The notes beneath the pieces are model-generated. The model had not been told where the DNA came from. It was given only the letters and a program-made list of their open reading frames with translations, and searched no databases. The position numbers and the translations under genes were made by a program. DNA of 64,000 bases from Perognathus longimembris pacificus. Lineage: Eukaryota > Chordata > Mammalia > Rodentia > Heteromyidae. The DNA lies in assembly GCF_023159225.1 (NCBI RefSeq), contig NC_063172.1, positions 45,885,832-45,949,831 on the forward strand, written 5' to 3'. Of the stretch, positions 62,971-64,000 are shown one piece after another (positions within the stretch are counted from its first letter, which is position 1; each line of letters starts with the position of its first letter).

Positions 62971-63185
62971 AGGGCTGGGAATACCGCTTAGTGGTAAAGT
63001 GTTCGCCTGATATACATGAAGCCCAGGGTTCTATTCTTCAGAACCACATATATAGAAAATGCTGGAAGTGGGGCTGTAGCTCAAGTGGTAGAGTGCTAGC
63101 CTTGAGCAAGAAAAGAAGCCAGGAACAGTGCTCAGGCCCTGAGTTCAAGCCCCAGGACTGGCAAAAAAACAAACAAAACCAAACC
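62971..63185 (+). mobile_element. IDL-Geo SINE
   Basis: The left arm 'agggctgggaataccgctta' and 'ggttctattcttcagaacc' is followed by the Geo arm 'tagctcaagtggtagagtgc' and 'cagtgctcaggccctgag', with a tail of A blocks and CAAA units. The duplication AAAGAGAAAAAACC / AAAGGAGAAAACC (62957-62970 and 63186-63198) is slightly diverged. Confidence 0.93.
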
Positions 63186-63198
63186 AAAGGAGAAAACC

Positions 63199-64000
63199 AA
63201 ATTTGTATAACTTCCATTAGAGTATATTGGAACTATAGTTTATTTTGTTAAAATTAGTATTTTTAACTAAACCCAATTTATGCTTTGAACTGCTTTATAG
63301 GTTTATATGTGTAACAGAGAAATACATGTAGGGTTTAGTGATATTTGGTGGTTTCAGATATTTACAGGGTCTTAAATTGTGTGTCTTGTGGATATTGGGG
63401 CCTCTGTAGTGCTGTTGTCAGCTGCTACTTGGGATAAAGAATTCCAGAAACAAAAAGGTAAACATGTGCTAAAGATTTTGGCATAAAATGATGGCATTTA
63501 TGTACTTTACCATAAATAATAAATATTGTATATCAGCTGTTTAGTAAGAACTTGAACAAATTCTGTAAAAAATATGTGATTCACAAAGTTATTCAAGTTT
63601 TGTAGATCCTTGTGTAACTATAGATTTTCTTCATCTTGAGCAGGAAGAACTTTCTGTATTGAAGTACTTTTTCTCTTTTGTCTGAGTATTTTCTGTTTTG
63701 TCTTATTAAAGATTTATGAAACTCATATTAGGCAATATAAGGCAAAGAATGAATGCAGGAATCATGAAAAGGTTTTACTTTATAACCTACACAAAGGAGA
63801 ACGTATTCTGATTTCCATTGCCTCCTACTCCCACTGTGTTTATAGAATAATTGAATATTCTGACAACTCTGCATCCACTAACTGGATGAAACATTGCACT
63901 GGTGATTTTAGCAAGCATTGATGGTCACTCAAGAAACTGTGATAAAAGCTTTTGCAGCCAATGCACAGGAAATAAAAACAAATATAGTAGATGTTTACTC
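63199..64000. other. Noncoding, no feature recognised
   Basis: AT-rich unique-looking sequence to the window end. Confidence 0.5.

Noticed and set aside
1..64000. CRISPR arrays, operons, ribosome-binding sites, phage or plasmid genes
   Set aside because: The window is vertebrate nuclear DNA. Direct repeats here are microsatellites, target-site duplications and retrotransposons.

Overview
The window is nuclear DNA from a rodent, and all evidence is from repeats. No host protein-coding exon, rRNA or standalone tRNA gene could be supported. The background is AT-rich with microsatellites, MaLR/ERV LTRs and many LINE-1 copies. The recurring SINE has a tRNA-Ala/ID-like left arm followed by a second arm (the 'Geo' type, e.g. 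26490-26700, 44540-44748, 62971-63185). From what I know of the literature this IDL-Geo dimer is restricted to Geomyoidea (kangaroo rats, pocket mice, pocket gophers), so that is the most likely source; the species is not resolved.

Layout. 1-6.5 kb: mostly unremarkable AT-rich DNA with an old minus-strand L1 tail. 6.5-17.4 kb: an L1 cluster. A decayed antisense L1 split by an ERV LTR is followed by an ancient plus-strand L1 (about 7.69-17.43 kb). That ancient copy was later interrupted by a B1-Geo SINE, a minus-strand L1 tail and a full-length L1 (9484-16156), which itself carries an IDL-Geo in ORF1. 19.8-25.8 kb: a nearly complete but degenerate second-family L1 with two short L1-tail insertions nested in its ORF1. 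26.7-36.9 kb: mostly unique sequence with an MLT1-type LTR, SINEs and microsatellites. 36.9-40.3 kb: L1 tails, a 5'-inverted L1 interrupted by a solo LTR, and SINEs. 46.5-55.3 kb: a three-level nest of L1s whose innermost member (47384-54765) is full-length and the best preserved in the window. 55.3-64 kb: unique DNA, one rodent interspersed repeat, an L1 tail, an ERV LTR and SINEs.

How the parts relate. The L1s are the autonomous machinery: ORF1 is an RNA-binding coiled-coil protein, and ORF2 is an endonuclease/reverse transcriptase. The SINEs end in A-rich tails and have target-site duplications of the L1-mobilised kind. No L1 here is intact: 9484-16156 has stops, frameshifts and a SINE insertion, and 47384-54765 has at least one frameshift in each ORF. 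The nesting gives a relative insertion order, which is the most informative biology in the window. I found no novel gene system.
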